Assembly (NCBI GenBank): GCA_947579605.1
Contig: OX388321.1
Coordinates: 22,001,614 to 22,065,613 of the forward strand
Source: Athripsodes cinereus
Taxonomy: Eukaryota > Arthropoda > Insecta > Trichoptera > Leptoceridae
Direction: 5' to 3'
Length of the DNA stretch: 64,000 nucleotides
The position numbers and the translations under genes are program-made. The notes below the pieces were generated by a model that was given only the letters and a program-made list of their open reading frames with translations, had not been told where the DNA came from and did not search any database. This document shows, in pieces, positions 32,071 to 42,860 of this stretch (position 1 is its first letter; each line of letters begins with the position of its first letter).

Positions 32071-32463
32071 GAGGACTAATTAGTTTAAGTTCATATGTAG
32101 TGAGTCTGTTTTCTATTACTAACTTATACTAGGGGTGGGGGGGGAGTTTGAAGGTGGGGGAGAAAGGGCGGAGTTGAGGGTGATTGATAAGAGGGAAGGA
32201 GATGGGTATATCAACAAAGGAGATGCATATTGCATATGGTATTTGGATATTCACCAAATTGTTCTTATTTTTATGGATTTCAAGAATCTCCAAGGCATTT
32301 AATTTGTTAATCTTAGACTCGGAGTGCAAGACCTTAGTATGTACCTTGCATGTCAATAGAATGATCATGTTGGATACAATGGTCTGCCATCTCCGAGTAT
32401 CCTAGTATAAGTTAGTAATAGAAAACAGACTCACTACATATGAACTTAAACTAATTAGTCCTC

Positions 32464-32496
32464 CTGATGATGCCAAGTAGAAGCCTTGGCGAAACG
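32464..32496 (+). ncRNA. Hammerhead-ribozyme-like motif, right arm
   Basis: CTGATGA (32464-32470), stem II GCCAAG/CTTGGC (32472-32490), then GAAAC (32491-32495). Hammerhead motifs are reported from the pseudo-LTRs of Penelope-like elements across animals. Activity is not shown by sequence alone. Confidence 0.6.
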
Positions 32497-32507
32497 TTTG
32501 AGGTGAA

Positions 32508-32697
32508 TAAATTTTTTTTTTTTTTTTTTAAAAAGATATATCTGGGTTTTGTTATAAACCCAAATACAACCTTATACACCTTTCACACTAAGCTAAAAGC
32601 TTGTGCCGTGAAAGGGAAGTTTGCCGGCACCTGGGATCGAACCACGGACCCCTTGTTCTGAAGGCCGAGACTCTACCCCCAGGCTACCGACGAACTT
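32508..32697 (-). mobile_element. tRNA-derived SINE, family A, inside the Penelope-like arm
   Basis: B box complement at 32633-32643, body to GGGTTTATAAC, poly(A) as a T run at 32510-32528. It splits AATAAATTT from AATTTGG; the left arm shows the uninterrupted AAATTAAATTTATTC, so the site and its ATTT-type duplication can be read directly. Confidence 0.88.
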
Positions 32698-32821
32698 AAT
32701 TTGGAAATTATACAGTGTTTTAAAATCATTTTAATTATAATGAATTTCCAAAGTGTTAACACAAAAACATTTGATTTATTAAACTATATTTACATAAAAA
32801 GAAACAGAAGAAAAGGTATCC

Positions 32822-33020
32822 CGCTTTTTTAAATAAGTTTTCGAGCGTTTCCTGTAAAGTTTTCGAGTGTCATGTAAAAGGCAGGTGTTCGATAAAATAA
32901 AGACAATTCACATCTTTCATTCAGCGATGAGGCTTATCACCTATCCTGAATTTCTTAATTTTATGTTGGCACGTGGAAGAAGGCTTGCATTTTTATAACA
33001 TGCAGCTGGTCTGCTTGCTA
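32822..33020 (+). repeat. Repeat A copy
   Basis: GTTTTCGAGTGTCATGTAAA, TTCAGCGATGAGGCTTATCA and CATGCAGCTGGTCTGC in order; 3' tip lost. Confidence 0.75.
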
Positions 33021-33164
33021 CAACAAAATTTAAACGAAAATTGTGAATTTGAAAAAATGGTTTAATTTTGAGTTACTTATTATAAACCCTTTCGCTGTAC
33101 TTATGTATAATGAGAAATGCTTGCAATGAATATAATTTGTAGGCACAGTTTTTTCTTCGTAATT

Positions 33165-33345
33165 TATTTATTTATTTATCACTTGTATACGGCGTGAGCC
33201 TTTTACATGTTAAACATATAACAAAGTAGAAAAAAACAATTTGACAGACAACAACAATAAAAACTGATAAAAAATGAATTGGTACAAATTTATAAAAATA
33301 AACATTAAGATATAACAAAAACAAAATAGTAATAGAATAAAACAA
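33165..33345 (-). repeat. Repeat F copy
   Basis: TTTATCACTTGTATACGGCG, GTGAGCCTTTTACATGTTAA and AAATGAATTGGTACAAATTT, nearly identical to 21847-22025. Confidence 0.65.
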
Positions 33346-35569
33346 TTAAATTAAATTATACAGACTGGACAAAATTTGATGAATGCAAACATTAAAAGAA
33401 TGTAATATACAAATTAAAACAAATATCCAATTAAAATAGTTCAAGATGATAATTGTCAAATTCGTTAGATTAGATGTCAAAAAAATAGAATCATTAAAAA
33501 ACAACATATAAATTAAACATATAATTAGATTAAGAAATAATGTATAAAATTCGAAATAATAATAATAATAATAAATTGATAATAATATTAATAAGCGATG
33601 GACAGATGATTAAGTAAAAATCAAAATCGTGAAATGATATTCAATTGATTAATTGTCAAGCAAGTTAAAAAAAAACACACAAAAAACAGCAATATAAGTA
33701 CAAATTGATGCAGTCATTGGAAACATAGTTAGGTGAACTAAATAAATTATTAATTAAAGTCATTAACCCTTGAACGCAACGTGTTTTCTTTAAAATTCCA
33801 CTGAAAAGAAAATACAAAAATGTCGCATGTCTAAATTTATACCTCGGAGGTATTCAGAATAAGTTAAAAAAGTCACGATCGATTAACTAAATAACTAGTA
33901 CTGAAAAATAAATTCTTAACCCTGAAAAAAGAATGACGTGTCGAAAAAGGAATGCGTTTGGTTCGTTTTAAATCAGGAATTCTACTAAAATCGATACATT
34001 AAGATACATCAGTGCATTCCTAACATAACATTATAACATAAGTATCGACGCAGCTGCATATTACCTATGTGCGCTGATGATAATTATTTGTTGGTATAGC
34101 TATCATACACTTACATACATGTGAGACATTCTTTGTAACATATTACTTATTTATTTATTTATTTATTTTATTCTTCTTGCACATCATCATTTAGATAAAA
34201 AAAAAATCAAAACAAAGAATTTGCGTTAAAAAATGTGATGATATGCAGTGGCGAGATTATCAGTTTCTTGGTGATTAAATTTTCGTATTACAACAAAATA
34301 AAACAAAATACACTTGGCAAAAAAAAACAAACAATATATCTTTAATAACAAATTATATTTATTTAAATATAATCAACTACATTTGTTTCACTGAAGTGTT
34401 GGACAAATGATCATAGCTCCTATATTTTTTGTAGTTTCTAAGCCCGCCGTCTTGCGTAAGTTTGCGTAAAACAGCCATCTGGCGGGAAATCTTGAAAGCT
34501 CCATTTAAACAAGCCATCTACCTGAATGATAAATGAACTAAACGTCATTTTACGACAAAAATACGATTACTTGGCAATAAACTCGCCCACTGTGGATTGC
34601 ATATTTATAGACTATGGTTAATTTATCTTCAATATGTATTATTTTCATTATCCGACCAATTATATATTATATGCAGAAGGGAATAAAATAAATAGTGAAT
34701 TGCTTCACTGCTAACTCTACATTTTCATTATAAACATTTGTGACAATGACCAGATAAATATAAGGAAATATTACGACAATGTGTACTTCTTTGTAATATC
34801 AATAAAATTTAACTATTATTTTATTACTTCATCATGAATGTACAAACTCCTTTATCAACGCAATTGTCAAAGTGCGCTGATTATTATAAATAAAATTATA
34901 TGAATTCGTCCGCGTCAATAATTTTTATATCCGTAAAAAAATCTTAAAATATTCTTGTCGATGCATTGTAGGTATCATATGATTAGTATGTATTTTTATT
35001 CATTATCGTCTCCGTTCTTAATGCATGTATTCTTTTAAAATAAATTTTAAAAGGATAAATATCCACTTATCTTGTATGATTAAGGATTTCTAGGCAATCT
35101 AAAAAAAAATACGGGCAATTTTAATTATTTCATTGACCAACTCCAGGTTCGTACACATTAAATTTGTTGTCATAATAATCTGCACAAAATACAATGCATA
35201 AATGTCTTGGTTATTAAAGATATTATCTCACGTATGGCTGGACAAAACAATATAAAAACCTTTATATATTTTAAATCCTTTTCAAGTGACTACAATAAAA
35301 GTAAATTTATTATTAAACCTACGTAAGTTTGATATCGACGCAGCTGCGTGACTTTAAAATAGTGTGCGCTGATGACATATGTAAATACAAACTTGTTATT
35401 CGAATTTAGAAGGTATACATTTCTTATAAATTTTTCATATGCCTATTAAAGATATTACAAAAAATCAACAAAACTTAACAGAAATATTCGGATGATCTAG
35501 AGTTTTTTGACATTTTGAACATATTCAATATCAACACTTAACACTGTTAAATTTTAATAAACTATACTC
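33346..35569. other. AT-rich DNA without genes; one motif pair
   Basis: The longest featureless stretch. ATCGACGCAGCTGC followed 15-25 bp later by GTGCGCTGATGA occurs at 34045-34083 and again at 35334-35375. Nothing else recognisable besides a TTTA run at 34145-34170 and (AAT)n at 33560. Confidence 0.4.
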
Positions 35570-35880
35570 TCACGCGTGTCTCAAGTGGGGTAGGCGTAGA
35601 GAACGAAACTCTAAATATATGTATCTTTACACACTTCCTTCGTTTCCTCCACATTCATACAATTTCTCATGCACACACGTCGGTTCCTCTTACTCAACAT
35701 ACGGCCGTCCTTGAGAATTTGATCCACGTGAACAAGCCACGTGGTTCTCGGATGCCCACACTTCATTACGCCCTTTCTTTCAGGCAAGTATATCCTCTTT
35801 GGCACCGGCCACTTTCCTTCTTTCAATTTCCCTATCGCATTTTCCATCCTTCGTAAACATACTTCCCAAATATACATTCG
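35570..35880 (-). mobile_element. RTE-like LINE C-terminal relic
   Basis: Minus frame 35877-35611 reads KRIYLPERKGVMKCGHPRTT, WLVHVDQILKDGRMLSKRNR and CMNVEETKEVCKDTYI, then the GCCTACCCCACTTGAG end. No stops within. Confidence 0.82.
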
Positions 35881-36595
35881 GTTAAATTTTTATAGTATTT
35901 TCGTCAAGTTAGCATGAAATTAAAAAAGTTAATAGTGAAAAGTTAACAGTGTTTTGTGTTGATATTAAATATTATGTTAGAATTATTTGGTTTAAGCTTT
36001 CATTTTTATATAACTATCATTCTATACGTTTTTGTAGGAAGTGTTTGTTTTATGCCCTATAGGTATTATAAAATAAACAAAAAATAATAATTATTGACCT
36101 GCTTTTTCTGTGTTGGCTCTTGTCTTTCCATACTATTAATATTATCGAGGCTTGGCCCATTGTAGATAATAACTCTCGTACTATTGGTAACGTGCATACT
36201 GTCACCAATAATAACTAGAGTATAATACATTGCTTATTATAGATTTGGTATGCATACTAAATGCCTACATAATCATGCATAGGTATTATGTACATATATC
36301 GGTAGTAAAGCTCACCTATAAATAATTTCCTTGTTGACAGGGCGCGTGTGGTGTGCGCTGTGTGTAGCTGTGCAGCTATACTTAGCCGATCTCTCAGTTT
36401 ATATATTAATGTGCACACGTATATACTACTTAATACTTCATGAATCAATCTGTATTTCATGTGTAGGTAAATGCTTTTCAATACATAACTTCTGAATGCT
36501 TTTCGTTATGTGATTTGCTTTGACCTGCAAAATGTTGAACTATTGAATTTTGCTTTAGAATTTACAAATTAAATATATTACAACTACCTACTATA
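35881..36595. other. AT-rich DNA; a GC-richer spot at 36340-36400
   Basis: GGCGCGTGTGGTGTGCGCTG after TTGTTGACAG stands out in composition. An open stretch bounded by AG and GT lies here but is not accepted as an exon. Confidence 0.3.
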
Positions 36596-36832
36596 CCATA
36601 ACGCATCAAAAGTAGGGTAGCCAGCAGACCAGCTGCATGTAATAAAAATGCGAGCTGTCCTCTCCGTGCCAATAAAAAATCAAGACATTCAGGATGGGTG
36701 TCAAACCTCATCGCTGAATATAAGATTAAAATGTCTTAATTTTTCGAACATCTGCCTTTTACAGGACACTCGAAAACTTACGGAGAAGAGTGGGAGACCA
36801 ATTCTTTACCGGGTGCTCCACGGAATATACCA
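36596..36832 (-). repeat. Repeat A copy, full length, minus strand
   Basis: GGGTAGCCAGCAGACCAGCT, AAGACATTCAGGATGGGTG, CCTTTTACAGGACACTCGAA, ACTTACGGAGAAGAGTGGGA and GGGTGCTCCACGG: one of the most complete copies. Confidence 0.85.
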
Positions 36833-37009
36833 AATATATACTTATCATAATTAATGGAAATCTAAATTTTTCGTTTTCTTACATACTTATCGTTGGGCAC
36901 CTCACTTGTCATGTTTTTATTTTTTGATACTTAAGTCTAAAAATACATAAAAACCTTTTTTGGTTATCAACATTTTTGTGACTGGCAATATAAAGAAAAT
37001 AAGATTTTT

Positions 37010-37105
37010 TGTTGGCATGGAAAGGACGGCTTGCGTGTTTATTAGATGCGACCAGTTTGTTGTCTACCACACTTGTGAGATATGCTGTGATGGTATAATA
37101 GTAGA
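37010..37105 (+). repeat. Repeat A, 3' half
   Basis: GGACGGCTTGCGTGTTTATT, CACACTTGTGAGATATGCTG and TGATGGTATAATAGTAG. Confidence 0.7.
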
Positions 37106-37407
37106 TAGTAGTAGAAAATGTGATCAAAATAATGATTGATATAATTTTAAATTCTTTAACTGCTGATTTTGTGTTTGTATTATATTCGTAGCAAAAGAAT
37201 CCACATAAACCTACACACATAACAAAGTTTTGCATATCACAGAGACTGCATTACACTAAGCAGATATCAAAGACTTGGTCAGTAAATTAACTTATGACTA
37301 GATCGTACAAGTGCTATAAAGGCAAAATGTGATATCTGAAAAATTGAAAATGGGAAGTCATAGAATGTGGTATAAATTTACCATTTCCTGAAAAAAATAT
37401 TAATATT

Positions 37408-37587
37408 TAGTGCCATACCTTGTCTGGACGCCGTGGCGACGTTGCCGGCTAAGTAGCCAAATAACTCTAAGAGTGGTGTCGTGGCCAATCCGTAGCCACG
37501 TGAATTAGTCCCAATACATTTCAATTTTAATTATTTGGCTACGTAACCGGCGACATCGCCATGGTGTCCCGGTGAGGGATGGCACTA
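37408..37587. mobile_element. Palindromic MITE, 180 bp
   Basis: Tips TAGTGCCATACC and, on the right, complement TAGTGCCATCCC. The arms continue CCGTGGCGACGTTGCCGGCT / CCATGGCGATGTCGCCGGTT and meet at AAGTAGCCAAATAA / ACGTAGCCAAATAA. No reading frame; no clear target duplication. Confidence 0.78.
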
Positions 37588-37904
37588 GTTATGCTCAGAG
37601 CGAGTGAGCAGAGTTATTTTAATGAATTTAGACTACAAAAAACTCATAAAATCTTAATTTAGAAGAAGAAGCATGACATTTGGTTCAGTTCATAAAAAAA
37701 GTATGATAATCATGGTTAGATGGAATAAATAACTTGATAGTGATAATCTCGCCACTGCATATCGTCCTAGTATTTTAAATTTTGTATTGGATTATTTGGC
37801 ATTTTTGAATTATGTATTATTTTGTTAACACTGGTTTATAGTGATGATGTGAAAAAATCATAAATCTCTGAAACGCCTTAATTTAGTAGAACAGGTTTGT
37901 TACT

Positions 37905-38630
37905 ATTTTCAGTAAGTTTTCGAGTGCCCCGTTAAAGGCAATCATTCGCAGAACAGCTTTAAGACATTATTAACGTTGAGGTATTATAATACCACCCATC
38001 TTGAATATCTAGTATTGTGGAATTCTCAAGATATAATTTTTCGAGAAATTTCTCGAAGTAGAGAATTTCGGAGATTTTTTTTTTAATTTAACAGTATAAT
38101 AATAATAAATGCTTTATTCAATCAATCAATGTACAAATGTACAAATTTTGAGACAATTTATCACCAATACGGTTACAATTAATTATGGAAACAAAAAATG
38201 TTTGGTACCTACATAGAAAAAAGTGCTAGTAACCGATGAAATATCTTAATGTTTGACACCCCACATGCCCATATTTAAGTTTAAAAAAAAATGCAAGTAC
38301 GTATATGGAAAAAAAAGTGTTAATAACCTCTGATTTGGGCCTTTATCAGCCCCACAAATTTTTTGATCAATCAGGTTGGCTGCGAAGTGTAGGTACTGGG
38401 CGAAAGGTCATAATACCACTAAGAAAAATTATGGAGAGAAATTTCTCTTCCATCTGTGGAGAAATTTCTCGTTCTCGAGAAATTTCTTTGGAGAATTTTC
38501 TCTTTTCACATCACTATGAATATCTTTTTTGGCACAGAGAGATTTATTGAAAGCAGTTGGTCTACTGACTTCCACTTGTGGGAGATGCTATGGAGGGATG
38601 TTTGGATGGATGGAATATACCTATAGAATA
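37905..38630 (+). repeat. Repeat A copy split by a hAT MITE
   Basis: CAGTAAGTTTTCGAGTGCCC to CACCCATCTTGAATATC before, and TTTTTTGGCACAGAG to CACTTGTGGGAGATGC after, the insertion at 38010-38516. Confidence 0.8.
38002..38524. mobile_element. hAT MITE (TAGTGNTGTG family), copy 1
   Basis: The element is 38010-38516 (507 bp). It begins TAGTATTGTG and ends CACATCACTA, a match at 8 of 10 positions across the tips. TGAATATC flanks it on both sides (38002-38009, 38517-38524), an exact 8-bp duplication of repeat A sequence. Subterminal GAGAAATTTCTC words are packed at both ends. No transposase. Related copies at 48308-48918 and 63748 to the window end. Confidence 0.9.
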
Positions 38631-39009
38631 CTTCATAAATAGATAAGTATTTATTGGATTTTTCTAACAGAATTAATGTTTACGATTTGGACGTACTCCA
38701 TTCTGGTATGACAGAGAGGATATTTTACGCTGTGATGTGTTTATCGTACCAACTATAAATTATTCGATAATAATACTATTAATATTAAACGGTTTGTGAT
38801 GTAAGCAAAGGTGGTATTAATTTATTATTTGCAGATAGAAAACAGATGTGCTCGTAAAATTACTAACTCGTATTATTATTGAATAATAATTTTGCTTTCC
38901 ATCTGAATGTCTTTATCAGGAGGAATAAATTTTTATGAAATATAGTGGTCATTTAGAATTTTGAGTATATGGTTGTGAATTTTGCTGAAACAGCATTATA
39001 ATTGGTCTC

Positions 39010-39235
39010 TTAACTTTCATCTGTAAGTTTTCGAGTGTCCTTTAAAAGGCAGGTCTTCGAAAGAATAAAGATATTTTACATCTTGAATTCAGTGATGAGG
39101 TTTGCCACCCATCATTCATGTCTTGATCTTTCGTTGGCACGAGAAGACAGTTTGCATGTTTATAACATAACAGCTGGTCTGTTGGCTTCTCCACTTGTGG
39201 GATATGCCGTGATGGTATTCTAGTGAAAGTATAGT
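39010..39235 (+). repeat. Repeat A copy, near full length
   Basis: GTAAGTTTTCGAGTGTCCTT, TTTGCCACCCATCATTCATG and CTTGTGGGATATGCCGTGAT, then a GTATAGTAG 3' end. Confidence 0.85.
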
Positions 39236-39789
39236 AGAGCATAATACATTCAAGTTAATACTTAAAAAAAATCATTATTATGATAACAATCAATTGGCGA
39301 ATAAGGACACTGGTTGTATGTCCTAATGATTTTTTTTTCTGTTAACAATACATTATTCTCATGGTTTCAATGACATCAAAATATTAGACACCTCGTTTGA
39401 AGAGGAAGCTCGTGTCCATCCTGTGCTTTTAAGGGAGACATAATTATTATTACTATAGTGTAAGAAGAAATAAAGGAATCTTTATATACTACAACGAAAT
39501 CTCTCACAAGTGCAGCTTTCTTGACACTAGTTGCTTATAATGAGGAAATAGGTCGTCCTCTGTGTGTGGTTATCGTAGACATTGGGTTTATCTACAATGG
39601 GGTAGACAAAGAGAACAGTGTAGATTGATGGGGCAGGGAGTTACAAGGTGAATAAGGTGGCGATCCGTCTTCATGTTGTGATGTGTAGGCAGCGCTAAAA
39701 CGATGTCCAGATGCAATCTAATGAAAGTAATGTAGTGTTATTATGGTATCTGTCAAATGGTAAATATGCGGAACATAATTATCCTTTGG
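39236..39789. other. Unassigned stretch
   Basis: AT-rich, with GGGGTAGACAAAGAGAACAG near 39600 that may be an RTE 3' scrap. No gene. Confidence 0.3.
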
Positions 39790-39965
39790 GAATGTCCTCT
39801 GATGATGGATGCAAGAGGGGAAATGATTCTGGGTATGACTGTTGACACTCCTCGACCCATCTGGTTTGGGAAAGTGTTTTTAATTGCCACAAACGCTTCA
39901 CATTTTAAGGCATTCGTGGATGTGTGGGTCTCAAGATGGGATCTACTACGTCAGCCGGGTCCCCC
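39790..39965 (+). repeat. Repeat G copy
   Basis: GATGATGGATGCAAGAGGGG, CACTCCTCGACCCATCTGGT, TTTGGGAAAGTGTTTT and CGTCAGCCGGGTCC. A 90-codon frame spans it, and the copy at 45160 keeps 60 codons of the same frame with synonymous and non-synonymous changes, so it probably derives from a coding region of a transposon. Confidence 0.6.
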
Positions 39966-40114
39966 CGACAAATATCCGACAAATAGTTATTTCAACAGAT
40001 GTATCTGTCAAATGGTAGATGTGTTTTGACATTCTACTGTGTGATCATGTAGATCCTTAATCAACCTGATCGGCACTTAGGTGCTGATGCAGCACACGGT
40101 CAATAGAAAAACTG

Positions 40115-40260
40115 GGCTATTTTTTAGCCAACGATACTTTGGAACAAAATTCCTTATGATTTGCGAACTCTGGCGAGTGTGGAGGTGTTCAAAGCAGGTT
40201 TAAAGACCCGTTTGTTCAGGAGATGATATAATTCTTGAATGGGCTCTTGCGGTGGTTTTT
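40115..40260 (+). mobile_element. CR1-like LINE C-terminal relic
   Basis: Reads TLWNKIPYDLRTLASVEVFK then AGLKTRLFRR, the WNxLP-type C-terminus found in this group, with broken frame before it and no tail. Confidence 0.6.
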
Positions 40261-40625
40261 TCACAAAACGGCGCATCTGAAAAAAATGTTATTCCAACAA
40301 CGCAAGCCATCAAATAAATTTTACCTTATTTGTCTCACAGTGAGAGTGCAAAGCAAACAGCTGCAAGATCTGAACCATTAAGTTCTTAGAAATAAGTTTT
40401 GTAGATTGTTATTTATTTTCACAAGCAAGCAATAACATATTTGTATGAGTAACAAATACATGTTTTGAATACCAAATACATTTATCACAATATTTTATTT
40501 CTTCTGAGAAAACACATTATCAACTCAATCATGTACCATGTTTCATATCAATAAACAAAACTTTCACACGCTTCTAGAATATGTAGACTTAAACTATTAC
40601 TAATATAGCATCATTGCATATTCAA

Positions 40626-40865
40626 TAAGCAGGGTAGCTGGCGGGTCAACTGCTTGTAATAAACGTGTAGATTTTCCGCTCCGTACCGATAAAGGTAAAG
40701 TCATTCAGAGTGGGTGGCAAACCTCATCGCAAAATGTGAAATGAAAAAAAAAACACTATTTAGTTAACTTCCATGTGACTTTATTAATTACTCTTCGCTG
40801 AACTATCTTTCCACTATTGGTCCGCTGGCTACCCCACTTGTGGGATATGCCGTGATAGGATAGAT
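40626..40865. repeat. Repeat A fragments in opposed orientation
   Basis: 40626-40740 is minus-strand repeat A (GCAGGGTAGCTGGCGGGTCA, GAGTGGGTGGCAAACCTCAT); 40815-40865 is a plus-strand 3' tip (TGGCTACCCCACTTGTGGGA, GCCGTGATAGG). Together they form an imperfect inverted pair. Confidence 0.6.
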
Positions 40866-40917
40866 AGATGATAATATATCAGCATTTTTATTGGCCACGT
40901 CGACACAGCTTAATGAA

Positions 40918-41096
40918 AACGTCAATCAATCATTAATCTTCAATCATTCGGTGACGATTCGGAACATTCTCCAAAAAACTATTCGAATGAATGCCTTTGT
41001 TTTCCGTCCTTATGCGGGTTACGAAGGCATTCATTCGAATATTTCTTCGGAGAATGCTCTGAATTGTCACCGAATGATTGAAGATTGATTGACGAT
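40918..41096. mobile_element. Palindromic MITE, about 175 bp
   Basis: Arms CGTCAATCAATC...TTCAATCATTCGGTGAC face their complement, and an inner pair ATTCGAATGAATGCCTT mirrors AAGGCATTCATTCGAAT. One arm carries a 7-bp insert. A 65-codon frame through it is incidental. Confidence 0.78.
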
Positions 41097-41115
41097 CGCA
41101 TCCTACTATATGTGG

Positions 41116-41299
41116 GCCTAGTCAAAACACATTTAAGCGTTACGTTTTCGTTCAAACAAGACGAGGTTGCGAGAACGCGTCAATTTTCGTAGCTAAAATA
41201 CACAAGTAGCTACGGAAATTGTCGCGTTATCGCAACGTCGTCTGCGTTTGAACGAAAACGAAACGAAAACGTAACGCTTAAATGTGTTTTGACTAGGCC
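41116..41299. mobile_element. Palindromic MITE, 184 bp, related to the one at 22897
   Basis: Tips GCCTAGTCAAAACACATTTA and right complement GGCCTAGTCAAAACACATTT. Interior GACGAGGTTGCGAGAACG, CAATTTTCGTAGCTAAAATA corresponds piece by piece to the 22897 MITE. CCTACT stands near both ends but not flush. Confidence 0.82.
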
Positions 41300-41577
41300 T
41301 ACTGGACGCACCCATTCACGAACATAGAAACAAATATTTTTGTATCATAACTAACACAAGTACCTATTAGGTATGTATGTACATTTTTTTAAAGAATTTA
41401 GATCTAGAACAAAACAAACAGTGACACATTTCTATAAATAAAAGTAATGCGTGTACTCGCGGAGTACTTGCAACCCATTGACCTATGTGGTATAGACTAA
41501 TAACGCAGGAATAATTTTCTCAAAAAACATGTTCCAAAATATTACTACTATCTCTTACTAGTAAACCAAAATGGTAG

Positions 41578-41795
41578 GTATATCTCACAAGAGGGGTAAC
41601 TAGCAGAAAAGCTGCATGGAATAAACATCCTCTACGTGCCAATAAAAAATTAAAACATTCAGGCTAGGTGGCAAACCTCATCTCTGAATTTAAGATCTCA
41701 AATAATTTTATTCATTCCAACACCTGCCTTCCACTCGAAAAATTACAGAAAAGAGTGAGAGAGTAATTCTTTGCCGAGTGCTCTACGGAACTAAT
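41578..41795 (-). repeat. Repeat A copy
   Basis: GGGGTAACTAGCAGAAAAGC, AAAACATTCAGGCTAGGTGG, CACTCGAAAAATTACAGAAA and GTGCTCTACGG. Confidence 0.8.
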
Positions 41796-42289
41796 TAGAA
41801 TTATTTTGATGTTTCACTCAACAACATTAAGGTGCTATTGGTCTTGTTCCTACTTATACTTAAGTACCTATTACACATTCTATATCTACCTCAACCTGAA
41901 GAAAACCATAAAAGGACCCCTACAATTAAAAAAACGATCACTGTCCTTCAAGCTTTACAATACCATCCAAACATGTAATATGTCTATGCCGTGTGTTTGT
42001 TTTTTTGTAAAATAAAATATACCTAATAAAACACTTAGTGTATTTGATCGCAAATTTTTTTTGGTCGCTATACCAACATTTTATTTGAATTTCTAGTCTA
42101 TACAATATAGGTTGATGTTGTAATCTCGGAATAAATTTGGCATAATTGTATACTCAATTGAGAAGCTCAGAATAGATTATTGTTTACAAATATCTAGCAT
42201 TATTCTATTCTATATTTAAAGCCCAACCACTCGTTTATAAGTGATCAGGGTTCGATCTTCTATTATCGATACGTCTCTGTTTTACATGA
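41796..42289. other. AT-rich DNA, nothing recognised
   Basis: A 69-codon + frame at 41806-42015 has no motif. Confidence 0.35.
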
Positions 42290-42860
42290 GAGGGGTGTTG
42301 TGGATAGAATGATTCTAAATAGGTTGCGATGGTTAAGAGACGTGGAGTGAATGGGTGATTAAAGAAGTTGGTTGGTGAAAATAAAAAGTTGAAATAAAAG
42401 GTTGGTGCTTTCAGCTATCTTGGTGTCAACACTGATATGCAATCAAAACATGGACGTGGTTGAAGAAAGACGAAAGTGAAATAAATTCGGTACGATGAAA
42501 GTGGAGATGTGATCACTGTGAAAAATGGTTGGTAAAACGTTGCGAAATTGATAGAGTAAAGACTGAGGCGATTAAATAGTTATACCTAGCTATGGTTTGG
42601 ACATGTAGAGCGAATGGGTGATTAAAGGATGACGAGTAAGGTGTATTTATTTGAAGGAGTGGGTGTAAAAAAGCACGAACGTCCAAGAACGACGTGGCTT
42701 GACCACGTGAATAAAATTTTCAAAGAAAGCCGCGTGTTGGCTTAAAACGGCATGCATGTATCACAGCTTGCATTAATGTGGAGGAAGCGAAAGAACTAGT
42801 ATGCGAAGATAGAGCAATATGGCATTCCGTTCTCTCTGCCTACACAGTAGAAAGACAGGA
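42290..42860 (+). mobile_element. RTE-like LINE relic with internal rearrangement
   Basis: TCAAAACATGGACGTGGTTG (ETWTWL region), CTATGGTTTGGACATGTAGA, CGAACGTCCAAGAACGACGT and AGCAATATGGCATTCCGTTC occur in the family order. A second GTTGCGATGGTTAAGAGACG segment before them suggests a duplication. Many frameshifts. Confidence 0.75.

Larger units (their letters stand above)
31981..32740 (-). mobile_element. Penelope-like element 3' end with inverted pseudo-LTRs
   Basis: Two near-identical arms face each other: 31981-32134, and 32400-32507 plus 32697-32740 (the right one split by a SINE). Each contains a hammerhead-like core. Between them the minus strand encodes ADHCIQHDHSID, KVLHSESKINKLNALEILEI and HKNKNNLVNIQI, the region that follows the GIY-YIG endonuclease in Penelope-like retroelements. 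Partly inverted pseudo-LTRs are a known feature of that group. Only the last 90 or so codons survive and frames shift between pieces. Confidence 0.75.

Noticed and set aside
36341..36466. A 126-nt stretch bounded by TTGACAG and GTAAAT, open in phase 1 at both ends, which would fit between exons 1 and 2.
   Set aside because: The acceptor lacks a good pyrimidine tract, the donor is weak, and most of the peptide is Y/I/L/C as expected from AT-rich sequence. Kept only as a possibility for RNA evidence to decide.
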